Positions 22,944 to 34,500 of a DNA stretch of 64,000 bases are shown here, piece by piece (position 1 is the stretch's first letter; each line of letters begins with the position of its first letter). Source of the stretch: Diphasiastrum complanatum (taxonomy: Eukaryota; Streptophyta; Lycopodiopsida; Lycopodiales; Lycopodiaceae); contig CM055102.1 in assembly GCA_029204225.1 (NCBI GenBank), positions 40,799,631-40,863,630 of the forward strand, in the 5' to 3' direction. The notes under the pieces were generated by a model. It searched no databases. It was given only the letters and a program-made list of their open reading frames with translations, and was not told the DNA's origin. Position numbers and translations under genes: made by a program.

Positions 22944-24745
22944 AAGTACAAGAGGATAATCATTGATCAAAGGACAACCCATTTTTAGCAAGTTGTTGCT
23001 AGGAAGCTAGTCTTGAGAGGGTGAGTTCAAATCAAGTCTTAGGTTGAAGATTTGAGATCCAAACTCGGTGAGGGTTAGTAGTTGTACTTATCACAAATGT
23101 GAGAACCTCTGTACCAGCTTTTAACTTCAAATATTCACAAGAGCCAAGCAATTTGATTTTGTGTCATCTTGATGAGTTTTTTGGTTGTAAACCTAGGAAA
23201 AGCATCAAAGTATGTTTGCCATAAATTAGATTTGGCTTGGTGTCATGACATCTAATATTTGAGGCTGAGTTCAAGCCCTTTAAATGTGTTTTACAGGTCT
23301 GGAAGAACCATCAAGAAGAGGAAGAGAGATTTAGCCATGTTTTTGTCCAAAAATTAAAAAAATTGACTTGATTTGATAGTTCTTTGATATAATCTCATCT
23401 TATATCCATTATATCTTTGTGAGGGAGTGTGAGGGTTGTGCCTAGAATTCCAAAGAGAGGGCTAGAAGTAAAATTTGAGATAATCAAGACAAATGAAACC
23501 TTTGTGAGTTTCTAGATTCGAATCACTTCCAATTTTCTTGAGCATTGTTTTGTAGAATCCTTCCTAAGTGTTCTTTTGAATCAAGATCATGGGGATCTTG
23601 CCACTTGTGTCTTTGTGAACATCAAGTGAGTTTCTAGTGAGGAAAATTTTGGAAAGGAACTTAGGGAGGGTCGAGAAGTTCAATCTACTTTGTGTTTATT
23701 GATTTTCTCAAGAGTAGTCAATAGAGTGAAAAAATTGTCAAGTAGTCTAGCTTGAAATCTCTTTTGATTCTTACCAGCTCTCAAGGAGAGAGTGAATTAG
23801 ATCTAAGTGAGTCTAGAAGTAGTCTTTGGATCTTAGAAAGTTTATGTCTAGCTCAAGCTTGAGTGCTCTATTCTTGGTGAATTAGGCAAGACAATTATTC
23901 CAAGCATTCTTGACATTGGTGAGGAGAGTGAAATAGATTGTGATCAAGACCTTTGTGGATCTTGATATAACTTTGTGTAAGTCACTATAAGGTTGAGAAC
24001 ACCTTGGTTTTCACCTCTAATCACAGCTCACATGTGTGTACTTTTTTTACCACAATATTTTTTCCATGGAAGCTAGTGGAAGGAAGATTGTTTAAGTTGG
24101 AAGCTTATGTTGCTTTTGAGAGTGTGAACTTGGCAAAGGAGGAAATCACTCAAGTGGGGACCTTTTCAAAGTGTCATCTTGCTAGCATTGAGGAGGATCA
24201 TCAAAGAGAGTAAGATATTGAGGATCAGCCTCAAAACCCAAGAGCTCCAAGGAGGTCCTCAATAACAAAGGCCGAGTCATCAAATTGCATGCAAATTTTC
24301 CATTCAAGTGTACATATTGCAAGGGTGGAGAGAATTGGAGATGCTACTATATTGATTTGTTCATAGATAGTGCTAGTAGACATGAAGTGACTTGTCTCTT
24401 ATCTTGAATATTGATGATGTTTAGTACTTTATGTAGATATGACAAGACAATGAAGTCAATCTACATTTGTTGTTGATAAAGCAATTAAACTGGATAACTA
24501 TTTGTGAAATAGTTTGGAAAATGGTGTCATAGAAGGAAAAAAAATCATTGAATGAAATGTACTTGAGATTCTTTGAGTCTACATGCTTTGTGCATGATCA
24601 TTCCAATGTAAGGACCAAAGATTATCCTACTTCAATGATAGGAATAAGAATCTCTTGCAATGTCATATTGCAAGAGTGTAAGCCTAGACTCTATCACAAG
24701 ATCACTGATAGAAGCCTGTCTATCTTTGAGATCCAAGCAATCTAG
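22944..24745 (+). pseudogene. Internal region of the short copia family, heavily deleted
   Basis: The leader to about 23550 matches 60198-60800 of the copy at 60 kb. gag and the protease active site are gone. What remains of coding sequence is EGRLFKLEAYVAFESVNLAK (about 24079-24140) and EEITQVGTFSKC, matching the tail of the 62 kb protein, and a later piece FVHDHSNVRTKDYPTSMIGI (24590-24649) that also occurs at 62.4 kb. The element ends abruptly at about 24745, inside what should be an intron or exon of the histone-like locus next to it. Confidence 0.7.
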
Positions 24746-25524
24746 AACTCTAAAGTTAATACTAAAATCAAGTCATCTATTCTAAAACAAAAAGGAGTAC
24801 CAATTGTATCTATAGCATCAGATATGTCTTTCTCAAATTTAAGATAATCATCCGAATCTATGTATGTATAAAAATTTGGAGGAGGAGGAGGAGGTGGATG
24901 TGTAGTATCTACATGAATTGAAGGGGTATCCAAAACAGATGTAGCTATATTTACAACATTATCAACAAGAGCGTTATCTGCAATTGAGCCCAAGTTAGGC
25001 TTCACAGAATCTGTGGTGTCTACCCTCCTTACTTTCTTGGGAGCTCTCTTGGGGGCTGTCTGCTTCCTAGGACGCTTCGTAAGAAGATCAGTCCTATCTA
25101 GAGGAGTTAGTATGGGAGCAGCAGGCTGAGATACGTGTAACCTATAAAAGCTATCTCTCATTCTCATCAGGAGCTAAAAATCCTTGGGCATTATGGTGAC
25201 TCTCTTGGAATGGATTGCAAGCAAAAATGAATCTTAAAAAAAAAGGCTAATGTAATCTTCGGCAGCCTCCTGAAGGCACTGAAGAGCACTGGGTGTGAAT
25301 CTAACCAGCTGTCCGAGATCATTTCTTGTTATGTTTCGGTCAACACAGTAGAATGGAGCTCTTGGGATCAACAGAGCGGTTGATCTCTGATACTTGCGTA
25401 TCTCAGAGATCCACCTGCTGCGATTGCGCATTCTAGGTCTAGCAGGAGGTGTAATGGCAACCGCAGGAGCTGAGGATGAGCCAGGAGAGAAGAAGTCACT
25501 CCTTGTCTGCTTTCTCCTATCCAC
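24742..25524 (-). pseudogene. CENH3-like histone H3 fold with C-terminal extension, copy 1
   Basis: One minus frame from ATG 25524 runs through a basic/proline tail (MDRRKQTRSDFF...), the H3 core (SEIRKYQRSTALLIPRAPF; RFTPSALQCLQEAAEDYIS; DSFLLAIHSKRVTIMPKDF) and on into about 130 residues of extension (RPRKQTAPKRAPKKVRR; seven prolines; DDYLKFEKDI). Features that point to the centromeric variant CENH3 rather than canonical H3 are the divergent tail, one extra residue in loop 1, EAAEDY, and KDF after MPK. Histones of this type package centromeric DNA. Two stops break it: TAA 25236-25234 in a run of nine T, and TAG 25176-25174 right after KDF. A normal CENH3 ends a dozen residues later; this frame does not. 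A possible donor GTACTCC near 24800 would end the exon. Copia sequence replaces all downstream exons. Confidence 0.75.
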
Positions 25525-25540
25525 GGACGTGTACTATGGG

Positions 25541-26340
25541 ATAGCGGACTTGTGCGTGACGACAAGGATGAGCAGGGAAGGATGATAAAGAAGTCGCAGA
25601 GGAAAAATATGTACGGACAGAACATACGGTATATCGGACCTGTGCGAGGAGAATATAAGAGAGAGAAGTTAGTTTAGACAAAAGGTGCACAAGTGCGATA
25701 CAGAGAGACACGTAGGCAGATGTATCGGACCTGTGCGCATGGAGGGCGATAGTAGGAATATCGATAGTGAAGGTCGCGCACAAGTGCGATATGCGGAGCA
25801 AAAAAAAAGTGAAAAAAATTCATCGAAGTTTGTGATTTTATATCGCAGTTCACACATGCGAAACAACGTCCTGTCACATGTGTGGGACTTGTACGGTCAA
25901 ATGCGAGAGCGACATGTGTCGCCCTGTCACTTCACATGTGTGGGATATGTACGGGCAAATGCGGGAGCGACATGTGTTGTCGAACAAACGAATGAACATG
26001 AGACACGTGTACAAGTGTCATTTCACATATGTCCAAGAGTCACCTCACACGTGCTAGTGCCTGCACTCCAATTGAAAGTAGACACATGTCCTCTGACTGT
26101 TGACCACACACGTGTGAAAATTTAGTATAAATGGCACGAAACCCGATTAATTTTTTACTTTTTTTCTCGAAATTGATGGCATATCGCTCTTGTGCGTGCC
26201 CATTGTTGTCCGTTTGTATGCAACTATACCTACTTGTGCACAAGTGCGATATCGGTATCTACCTACCGTACATATCCCTTTTGTGCGCAATCTTGATAGT
26301 TAGTTTTGTTTCAGTTCTCCATTGCACACAAGTGCGATAT
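25541..26340. promoter_or_regulatory. Cluster of CACAAGTGCGATA-like motifs upstream of the histone-like locus
   Basis: About nine related 14-17 bp motifs in both directions: forward GTGCACAAGTGCGATA at 25685, GCGCACAAGTGCGATAT at 25776, TGTGCACAAGTGCGATAT at 26235, GCACACAAGTGCGATAT at 26324; reverse TATCGGACCTGTGCG at 25632 and 25723, GCGGACTTGTGCG near 25543, ATATCGCTCTTGTGCG at 26181, TTGTGCGC at 26281. A separate ~55 bp duplication (about 25871-25924 and 25925-25980, both with GTGTGGGA and GAGCGACATGTGT) lies between. It precedes the minus-strand histone-like gene, so a regulatory role is possible, but the repeats could also belong to a transposon end. Confidence 0.6.
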
Positions 26341-26579
26341 CTACGTCACTTCCATGGCCTCTTCCTTGGGATCCTCACGAGATTCAGACTTGAGTTCTTT
26401 TCTTAGTGAATTTGGATTTACTGAAAAATTTAGACTACTTCCATAGCCTATTCAGGCCATATCTACATGTTTTTAGGACTACACAACCAAATTTTGATGT
26501 ATTTTATGATCATTATGTTAGATTCAAAGATAACTATTTTCTCCATCGGTGCACTCCAGTACATGCACTATACTGATCC
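26341..26579. other. Spacer, nothing recognised
   Basis: Short AT-rich sequence between the motif cluster and the next minus-strand gene. Confidence 0.3.
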
Positions 26580-27409
26580 TCATATGCTTGGCTTAGTTGG
26601 CATATTCCCATTCTTTCCTGAAAGCTTTTCATCTTTTTGAATTTTGACATGTCCCTTATGGAGTCCTGCTTTTGATAAAACATCTTCTAATCGAGAGATA
26701 GCTTCCTTTGCTAATGATGCTGGCTTAGTATTCCAAGCAAAAACTATATGAAGATAAATGATCTTTTCTATTAATCTAACTTCTGCATGAAGAGTGCAAA
26801 CATGCACATTTTTCAAGGGGATAGGCAGCACAGGCTTCCAGTTTGGATCTGCATATTCTCTAGTAATTCCTATACTCCTAGTTACATATTTTGCCATTTT
26901 CATGCAGTACAAACAAGGGTGTTTTGATGTAGCACCGTGAGAGACATTATGCATACATTTCAATATTTTCAAATCACCTGCTATGTGCCATTCAACATTG
27001 AAGTCTCCAACTCCTGGAATATTGAGCAGTCCTCCATCCATATGGTCCTTGATGATCCTAGGATGAATATCCATGATAATATATCATGATCCTCCTTTAG
27101 AAACTGTCCAAAAAATTAATCAGACTTACTTTACAATGAATCAATACTATTTAATGAATGTAATGTGGTAATGAGGCTAGTTACCTGAAACGTTGCCAAC
27201 CACCATATATCATTTTCTGACTGGACACTGAATTTGAAATCTTCTTGGTTCTCTGTTTGTGATAGAGCACCATTCATGAGAGTTAGACTAACCCTCTCCA
27301 TCTTCTGTCCTTTCACAATTTTTGACTCATCTAACTTAAGTACTATGATTATTTTTACATTCACCTTTTCATAGGTTATATCATAGAATGTGACGATGTA
27401 TCTCAGCAA
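26580..27409 (-). pseudogene. Unassigned two-exon gene, transposase-like, probably broken
   Basis: Exon 1 (27409 to 27185) encodes SLTLMNGALSQTENQEDFKF and IWWLATFQ and ends at a good donor (CAG|GTAACT). Exon 2 (27103 to 26580) follows an acceptor TTTTTGGACAG and encodes FLKEDHDILSW, then in a shifted frame IHPRIIKDHMDGG, VEWHIAGDLKILKCMHNV, ATSKHPCLYCMK, LHAEVRLIEKI, KAGLHKGHVKIQKD and KLSGKNGN. The GDLK...C...ATS.HPC.YC pattern recalls transposase-like proteins of large DNA transposons in other eukaryotes, but I cannot name a family. The frame change at about 27060 suggests it is decayed, and exons beyond 26580 were not found. It is on the same strand as the H3-like gene and about 1 kb upstream. 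Confidence 0.45.
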
Positions 27410-27538
27410 GTAATTTAGATCAACAAATAAGTTGTTTGATGAACTATAGAATATCGATCTTCCTCAATATGAAATGGAGTTCTAGTGATCTTATGCATAC
27501 CTATGTTTAATGTATCCCTCTCTTTCTTCAAGTGATAT

Positions 27539-28567
27539 GTCCTAGGGATTGGGACTTTTCTAATTTGAACATGCTTAAAAGCTTGTTAGCAGATTCTAGG
27601 GAATCTCCAAGTGCCGAGCCAAGCTGAAGACACAAGTTATCTCTCACCCATGACCGAGGAGGTCTCAGAAGGAAGAGAGCAGAAGAAGCTGAGAGCCGAG
27701 CATGAGAGCCGAGGAAATACTAGCTAGGAAGACAGTGAGTTAACTATGTGAGCCTACATGGTGTATCCCAAAGAAGGAATGACCATGTAGGAGCAAGTAA
27801 TGTTTCCTAGGCATTGTAAATAAAGGTAGACCCTCCTTAAATTAGTTAGAGTGAGCCACCTTTTGATGGTGACCTTTAGTGGAAGGAAAAATCCACATGT
27901 AATTTCTAATTTAGTGGAATTGCCACATGGGCTCCACATGGGCAGCCTTCTTGCTTATTTGAAGGCCCCCCTCTCTTGTGAGGGAGCTTTTGACTGTATT
28001 GTCAAGTTCTCTTGAGCAAATAAAGAGGATCATCCATGAGTTCTTGATGATAGCTTAGCTCCTTGTTCATGGCAATGCTCTTGAGTGAGATTTCTATGAG
28101 CATGCTTGATTCCTTTGCATTGTGGATTAACTAGGTTCTTGTTTCTTGTTTCTTGTTTAGTTGTGGATTAGCATTCAGTTCTTCTTTGTGGAATCTTGTA
28201 GTAATCAGCATTCAAGTAAACTAGATAGGCTAGTTTGTGGTATAGATCTTGCATACTCCCTTACAACCTAGTTCTTGATTGTTCTTGAGTAATCTAAGCA
28301 TCAAGCGATGAGTGTTTTTTGATTCTTAGATTGTTAAAATGCTGTTAGAAATCTAGTTTCTTGAATCTTGTTTCTTGTTTCAGTAGTTAATCTGGTTCTT
28401 GATTGTTTTCTGATCTAGTAGTTAGTGGTAGGATTGCTCTCTGTATTGAACATTGATCTTCTTGAGCTTTGTCTGGTTACATATGTAGCTGAGTATCAGA
28501 TTTGAGTTACCCACTGACAGGCTGGGAATTCAAGTTTAAACCTAAGTAATGCTTACGCTCTGTAACA
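27539..28567. mobile_element. Possible solo LTR between two unassigned genes
   Basis: The block begins TGTCCTAGGG and ends TGTAACA, is non-coding, and contains AATAAAGAGG (about 28018), stretches rich in TTCTTGTTTC, and repeated GAGAGCCGAG. It separates two minus-strand genes. No duplicate copy or target duplication was seen, so this is a weak call. Confidence 0.3.
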
Positions 28568-28652
28568 GTTTTAATAAGAAGAAGAACCACAAAGAACCGT
28601 AACAACAGAAGTAAAGTAATCCAAGAAGAAAAAAGAGATAAAAGAAACGTGT

Positions 28653-29904
28653 TTATAGATTCAGTGAATCTGTGAACAAAGCTTCTCTAATTAGTTTAAA
28701 TATTGTTGCATATGCTTCCCTGCTAATACCTACAAAATCACAAGCACCTTGAACTATAGTCTTATCTAAATTTTTTTGAATGTCCACCATCAAAGACTCT
28801 GCTAATTTACACTTTACATTTGAACTCCTATTGTTCATCATGATACTCTCAGTCAATTTGCAAGTCAATATTGTGCCCAATGACATTCCTGGTGAAGCAT
28901 TGTCTTTAATATTCCGAGGAGCTACTAATGCAGATTTGCAAAAAACACAGATTGACATACTCTTCTAGGCAATCAGCCAATTGTTGTGTCGTCTTCTTCT
29001 CAACTTTAGATTTAGCTTCATGCTGCTTGGTGATCTTCAGCTCTTTGTCCAACTGAACAACTTTTTGGCTGATGAGAGTATTCTCAGATCCCATATCTGA
29101 GATTCGCTGCTCCATTTCTTTTTTCTTATCCAACATAGACTGAATCACTTGTGCAAGGCTTGAGACCAAATCGAGAGCATCACCAGAATTTACTATTGTG
29201 GAGGTGGTAGCAGCAGAAGGACTTGGTGGTACTATCCCTGGTTGGCATGGAACAGGTACCTATAGCTCTTCCTCCTCAAAGAGGTCTTCTTCTTCATAGC
29301 CCTCAGGCACTGTGGCATCGAACTGCTTTGGTGATTTGACAGCTTGTCCGACCCGAAGTGTGGCTAGTGCGACTTCAACTTGAGGTTGCTGGTTAATCTG
29401 AATAGAGTCGTCAAAACCAGTAGGAGTATCATGGAACTGTTCGAATGCTTTTCCAAGGGATTGGAGTTCAAAGGGCGTAGGACTCTGGGGCATGATAAAA
29501 ACTTCTGTGGCCCCAAGGGGGTCGGAATCATCAAACATGTCCATGAAATATTGGGTGTTTGGAGAAACAGCTTCTGTGTGTGGGGTTGAGACGGCTTGGG
29601 CAGCTGTGATGGGAATGGTAGCCCCAATAGTCACAGACTGTCCGTAAGAGGAAGCAGAAGCAAGGGAAGCATCAGAGGTGGGGGAAATAGGTAGTTCAGT
29701 GCAAATAGCAGCAAGGGGTGGAAGCGCAACTGAAGATGTTTGCCTAGTACGATGTCGTGACGCGGAAGGCGAGTCAGGAATGACGATCTCGGCGTGGACG
29801 ACGTTGACTATGTGAGTTGGATGCCTGTTGAGATGACTCGACCGGTGCTTCTTCATAAATAGAAAGCATGGAATCCATACGAAATCCATGGATTTTATTT
29901 TCAA
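28653..29904 (-). pseudogene. Unassigned protein: Ser/Thr/Pro-rich, acidic, coiled-coil
   Basis: The frame from 29904 runs to a TAG at about 29262 directly after EEEDLFEEEEL, then stays open in the same frame through DALDLVSSLAQVIQSMLDKK and a heptad-like helix (MEQRISDMGSENTLISQKV, VQLDKELKITKQ) to about 28965. A frame change leads into CVFCKSALVAPRNIK and GACDFVGISREAYATIFKLI, ending 28653. It has no domain I recognise. The order is a low-complexity, acidic N-terminal two thirds and a coiled-coil C-terminal third. It could be an accessory protein of a large transposon or a host-derived fragment. One stop and one frameshift make it a pseudogene as read, unless introns remove them. Confidence 0.4.
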
Positions 29905-30395
29905 GGTGGGAGGCTGCTAGGAGTGACAACAAAGGGCCAGCAACAAATTGTTGCTTGGTATTGCTCTAAATGGCTCGTTTGAGCTCTCCGATCATTCGCC
30001 TAAGTCAAAAATAGGTACTTTTTCTAGAAAAGAATCTTCGCCCAAGTCAGTATAGATATATCTGAAGTGGATGTACAATATGAAAGCTCAGCGAAGGTTT
30101 CCCATACTGTATAGGCAACATATGACCGAAACAATGATTTTATAAGTCATTTTCCATCAAAAATTATCTTTTTTGAAAATACTTTCCTTCCTCTTTTTCC
30201 ATTCTAATGACTTTTTTGACTTTTGCGCATCACTCTTTCCTCATTTTTTCTCATTTTTTTAAAAATTTATTTTTATTTATTTATACTATCTTTTCCAAAC
30301 AAAATTAACAATTAAGTAGTGAAAACAAAAAAATGAAAAACAAATAAAAATAAAAAATCATTTGGGTCATGCTTATTGAACTGGCGGAGCAGGCT
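29905..30395. other. AT-rich spacer, nothing recognised
   Basis: Poly-A/T-rich non-coding sequence between a minus-strand gene and a plus-strand copia remnant; may hold the promoter of the former. Confidence 0.3.
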
Positions 30396-31310
30396 ACCAA
30401 AACTTGCGTAATCGGTTGCCATTCAAGTCTGCATTTTTGAATGGTGACTTAGAAGAAGAAGTTTACATGGTCCAACCACAGGGCTTCATGGCAAAAGGGC
30501 AAGAACAGAAAGTATGTAAACTACACAAAGCACTTTGTGGCCTTAAGCAAGCACCACACGCATGGTATGGACGCATTGATTGTACTTTACGTTGATGATA
30601 TCATTATCTCTGGCAATGATGAGAACCTTACTCGTTCTATCAAAGACAACTTGTGCAAGCAATTTGAGATGACAGATTTAGATCTTATGCACTATTGCTT
30701 GGGTGTCGAAGTATGGCAAACTAGCAGTGATATTAGGCGATGTCAAAACAAGTATGTAGGCGAGATATTGGAGAGATTTTACATGAAAGAGTGCAAACCT
30801 TCCATCGCCCCTTGCGAAGCTGATAAGAAATTATCTCGTATTGATGATAGTGCACAAGTTGATGCTACACTATTTCGTCAACTAGTTGGAAGTTTAATAT
30901 ATCTTACAACTACACGTCCTGATATCTGCTATGTTGCAAGTTTGATTAGCCAATTCATGTCATCACCCACTATGAACCATTGGAAAGCTGCAAAAAGGAC
31001 TTTGAGGTATGTAAAAGGTACACCGAACCTTGGTCTAGTCTACAAAAGACAAAGTGTTTTACCTAAGTTGCAAGGTTATGTTGACACTGATTGGGCTGGA
31101 AATATAGATGATAGAAAGTCAACAACAGGTTATGCCTTCAATTTTGGTAGCGATTGTTTTTCGTGGTCTAGCAAGAAGCAAGATACTATTTCTCTTTCTT
31201 CCACAGAAGCCAAATATAAAGCGTTGAGTTCTGCTACCTAGGAAGCTATTTGGCTACGTAAGTTGTTATGTGAGATTGGCATGAAGCAGATAAATGTTCA
31301 GATCTTGATA
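30396..31310 (+). pseudogene. Copia RT and RNase H remnant
   Basis: KSAFLNGDLEEEVYM and KLHKALCGLKQAPHAWYGRI (30430-30580) are RT fingers/palm. A deletion and frame change bring IVLYVDDIIISGNDENL (about 30577-30625) directly after, with YVDD intact but part of RT lost. The frame then runs through ARQLVGSLIYLTTTRPDI-like sequence and RNase H (YVDTDWAGNIDDRKSTTGY, SLSSTEAKYKALSSAT) to a TAG at about 31240, then EAIWLRKLLCEIGM and truncation near 31310. It has neither gag nor integrase. The C-terminal part is cut where a minus-strand gypsy fragment begins. Confidence 0.9.
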
Positions 31311-31545
31311 AGTCCATGCAATGCAATCTTGATACTTATTAAGTAATCTTTGGAGTGCTTGATACTGTTCAGGATTAAGTTGTGATCCAACTTGTACAAT
31401 CTTTTCTTGTTCTCCTAGTTTAGCAAGATTCATAGGCTGTGTCCTAGCTGGGCCATCGTAAACATCTGTTGATTTTGGCACCTATTCTTTGGGTTCACGA
31501 TGTGCTTTGGGTAGCATGATAACCACATCATCCAGTGTATTCTAT
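31266..31545 (-). pseudogene. Gypsy pol N-terminal fragment (second copy)
   Basis: DDVVIMLPKAHREPKE, STDVYDGPART, LNPEQYQALQRLLNKYQDCI and AWTYQDL form the protease-RT linker and RT start. The neighbouring gypsy element has its own version of the same region at 32.4-32.7 kb (DEVVVIMPKAKREPLEE, KYHDCLAWNYTEL). It lies downstream of that element's RT, so it comes from a separate, diverged copy of the same family. Confidence 0.7.
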
Positions 31546-31548
31546 GGT

Positions 31549-34500
31549 CTAGATAGGAGGTCGAAGGATTGGTGCGGTAACTAAGGCCTTCTTGAGTTTG
31601 TGGAAAGCCTCAGTGGCTTCGGCTGTCCATTCTAGTTGGATAGCCATCTGATAGATTAAACGGGCCACCTTAGCAAAGTTCAGGACAAACCTCCAATAAT
31701 AATTGCAATGCACCATAAAGATGTACACTTCACGTACAGTTGCAGGTTCAATCAATGCAAGTATTATGCGGATCTTGTCGACGTCGGTGGTGATACCATG
31801 CCTCAAAACTACATGGCCTAGCACTATGCTGTGCGTGACCAAAAATTGGCATTTGGCCGGGTTAAGGGATATGTCGAATAATCGACACTGGATGAACACT
31901 TTCTCTAAGCAAGCTAGATGTTCGGATCTAGAGGAGTGGACACACAAGTCGTCCATGAATATTTCAAGAAACTTGCAAAGAAAATCTTTGAAGGCATAAC
32001 TCATCACTCGTTGGAAAATGTTGGGAACGTTGCACAATCCAAATGGCATCACCTTGTATGCGTATATTTCTCACTCAGTGGAGAAGGCAATCTTGTGCTG
32101 ATCTTCTAGGGCTATCTGCACCTAGTTATAGCCACTAAACCCATCTAGAAAACTCTAGGCTTCTGCTCCGGCTATTCTCTCTAGCACATTTTTCGTGAAT
32201 GGTAAGGAGAAATGGTCCTTATCGGTTACGACATTCAGCTTCTTGTAGTCCACACAGATTCTAAGTTTTCTATTTTTCTTAGGTACTACCATGATAGATA
32301 ATATCCAATCAGTGTGTTCCATCTCGTAGATGAATCCTACATCTAGAAGCTTTTTCAATTCTTCTTGGATCAGTTGGGAGTAATGAGGATTGGACCTATA
32401 AGGCCTACTAACTGTGGGTCTTGCGCCATCAGCTAGTGGAATGGTATGAACCACTACATCTGGCGATATGCCCTTCAGCTCAGTGTAATTCCAAGCAAGA
32501 CAATCGTGGTATTTGTAGAGAAGTGCCTTGAGATCCTCGAGTTCCTCTCCTTCTACATCTTCCCCTACTAATACCATACGACTTTCCTCTCCCTTCTCAA
32601 CCAGATCTATCTCTTTCATGCGGCATGACCTTCATAAATGTTGGCTCCTTGGGAGGTTTCTTCTAAGGGTTCTCTCTTTGCCTTGGGCATAATCACTACC
32701 ACTTCATCCATCTTGTAATCCTTGAAATATTTTGGCACGTCATGTTCAGGTTTGGGTTCTTCTATGGCATCTTCTCGGATCTTATCTTGTAGTTCCTGGT
32801 TGGTCATCAACTCGGTCTTGATTTCTCTTTTATCACTCTTAGCCTTCCACTCAGTGGTTTTTGCCTTATATAGGGGTTTACGTTCACGGAGCGGGTTGGT
32901 GGGTGGTTGGTTGTCGATACCTAATCTTTTCTGAGCATGGTCAAATTTTTTGATGCTCTTTGATGGTTTCATATCCAGATCTGCGAAGGTGATTGGAGCT
33001 TTTTCCTTTAGAGATTCTCCCGATGGGAAATCCGAAGTAATTGGCACTTTTCCCTTGGCGTTCGTTGGCGATTCTGATCATGGATCAGGGGTCAAATATT
33101 ATGCTATTGTCCCACAACAAGATTTCAAGTTTATAAAGAGCCTCGTCCTTAGGTCCCAATCTATACATTCTCGAAAGAGAACATCGACGATTATAGGAAC
33201 ACTAGTCGTGGATACATCAATCACTGTATCCATTCGACCTACAACAACATTGCCTTGTGGGGCTCTGCGGTTTCGATGAGATCTGTGTTTGCTAGAGGCT
33301 CTCGTGGATCTAGTGTTTTGGGTTTTCAGCGTGAGCTTAAAATAGTCAGGATCTACATAACGGAAGAAATCTTTGTCCTCATATTTCTAACCTTCTTCTA
33401 TGGTGAACACTTGAAGAATTTCAATTTTCTTTTCACTGCACACTCCTTATAATGGTTCCTAGAGTATAGCCTCTAGGCTCATCATAAAAAGTGAAACAAA
33501 ATCTTGATGGCCTTCGCTAGATTTCTTCACTGGTCATTCTAATCTCTTGATTGGGATATCGTATTAATTGGAAAACGGGTCAGCAGCTGAGCTCTGCTTG
33601 GGAGATTGCTCATCTAATGAAACATCAAACTGAAGACAATTGATTGTGGCTAGGGCCGCAGTCCAGTTTATCACATCGGTTTGCGAATCATTGATGTGGT
33701 CTTTTCACTCTTCCTTGCTATGAATAGGGACTTTGAAACCAGAATGCTCGTTTGCATTCTATCCGGTCTCACGGATGAACTATAGTAACCTGGGATTCAC
33801 TAGGGAGCGAGGGGAAGCGATGGGCTATTTATCGGTAGCGCCGTTAAGTTGATGTTGATCATGCTCTCGGGAAACCTTGTGGCTTGTTAGGGCACTCGAC
33901 GATTCTATGGTTCTCTGCACATCCATAGCACTTGATGGGAGCTCTGAATCCGGTACCTCTAAGCTAGTTGATGTAGATAGGCGCTAAGTCTCCATTCTCT
34001 CCATCTATGAAATGCACTGGAATAGATTCTTGTGCTTTCTCTCCAGGGTAGTAGGGTTCTTTAGTCACTTTGACCATGTTCAACTGCTGAGCAACTGGTT
34101 GTGGGTTTTGTACTACTAAACCTTGGGGTCTGGGAGAAATGGGAGGTAATGCCAGTCTAGGCGGCAGTTGGGGTAGAGCACCTTGGCGTTGCGCCAACGG
34201 GACAGGATTTGGTGCTGGTCAAGCTGCTTGGTTTCTGAAATTATAGCGACATTCATTCGTATCATGATTGCTCATTTTGCAAATATGGCAATATTGGGCA
34301 AGTCGCTCTAATCTCTATCTCAATTGAGGGCATTTGTTTTTGGTATGGTTGCATTGGCAGTGTGGACACCAAGTGGATTCTCTATTCGGATAAATGTGGG
34401 TAGGGCTTGGTTGCATGCCTTTCAGCTTTTGGTCTACAGCCGTAGTAAGGTCAGTCATGAGCTTTTTGATCTGCTCATTGGTTTGCATGTGCGGCCTCTC

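Noticed and set aside
24742-25524. Canonical replication-type histone H3 gene
   Set aside because: The tail lacks the conserved ARTKQTARKSTGG series, loop 1 is longer by one residue, and the frame does not end after the core, so a CENH3-like or derived protein fits better.
25541-26340. CRISPR-like array
   Set aside because: Motifs are short, in both orientations, irregularly spaced and in plant nuclear DNA.
25685-26406. Plus-strand frames of 146 and 91 codons (25685-26125, 26131-26406) and minus frames opposite
   Set aside because: They run through the motif cluster upstream of the H3-like gene, have no domain, and lie on both strands at once, as expected of GC-richer repeat DNA.
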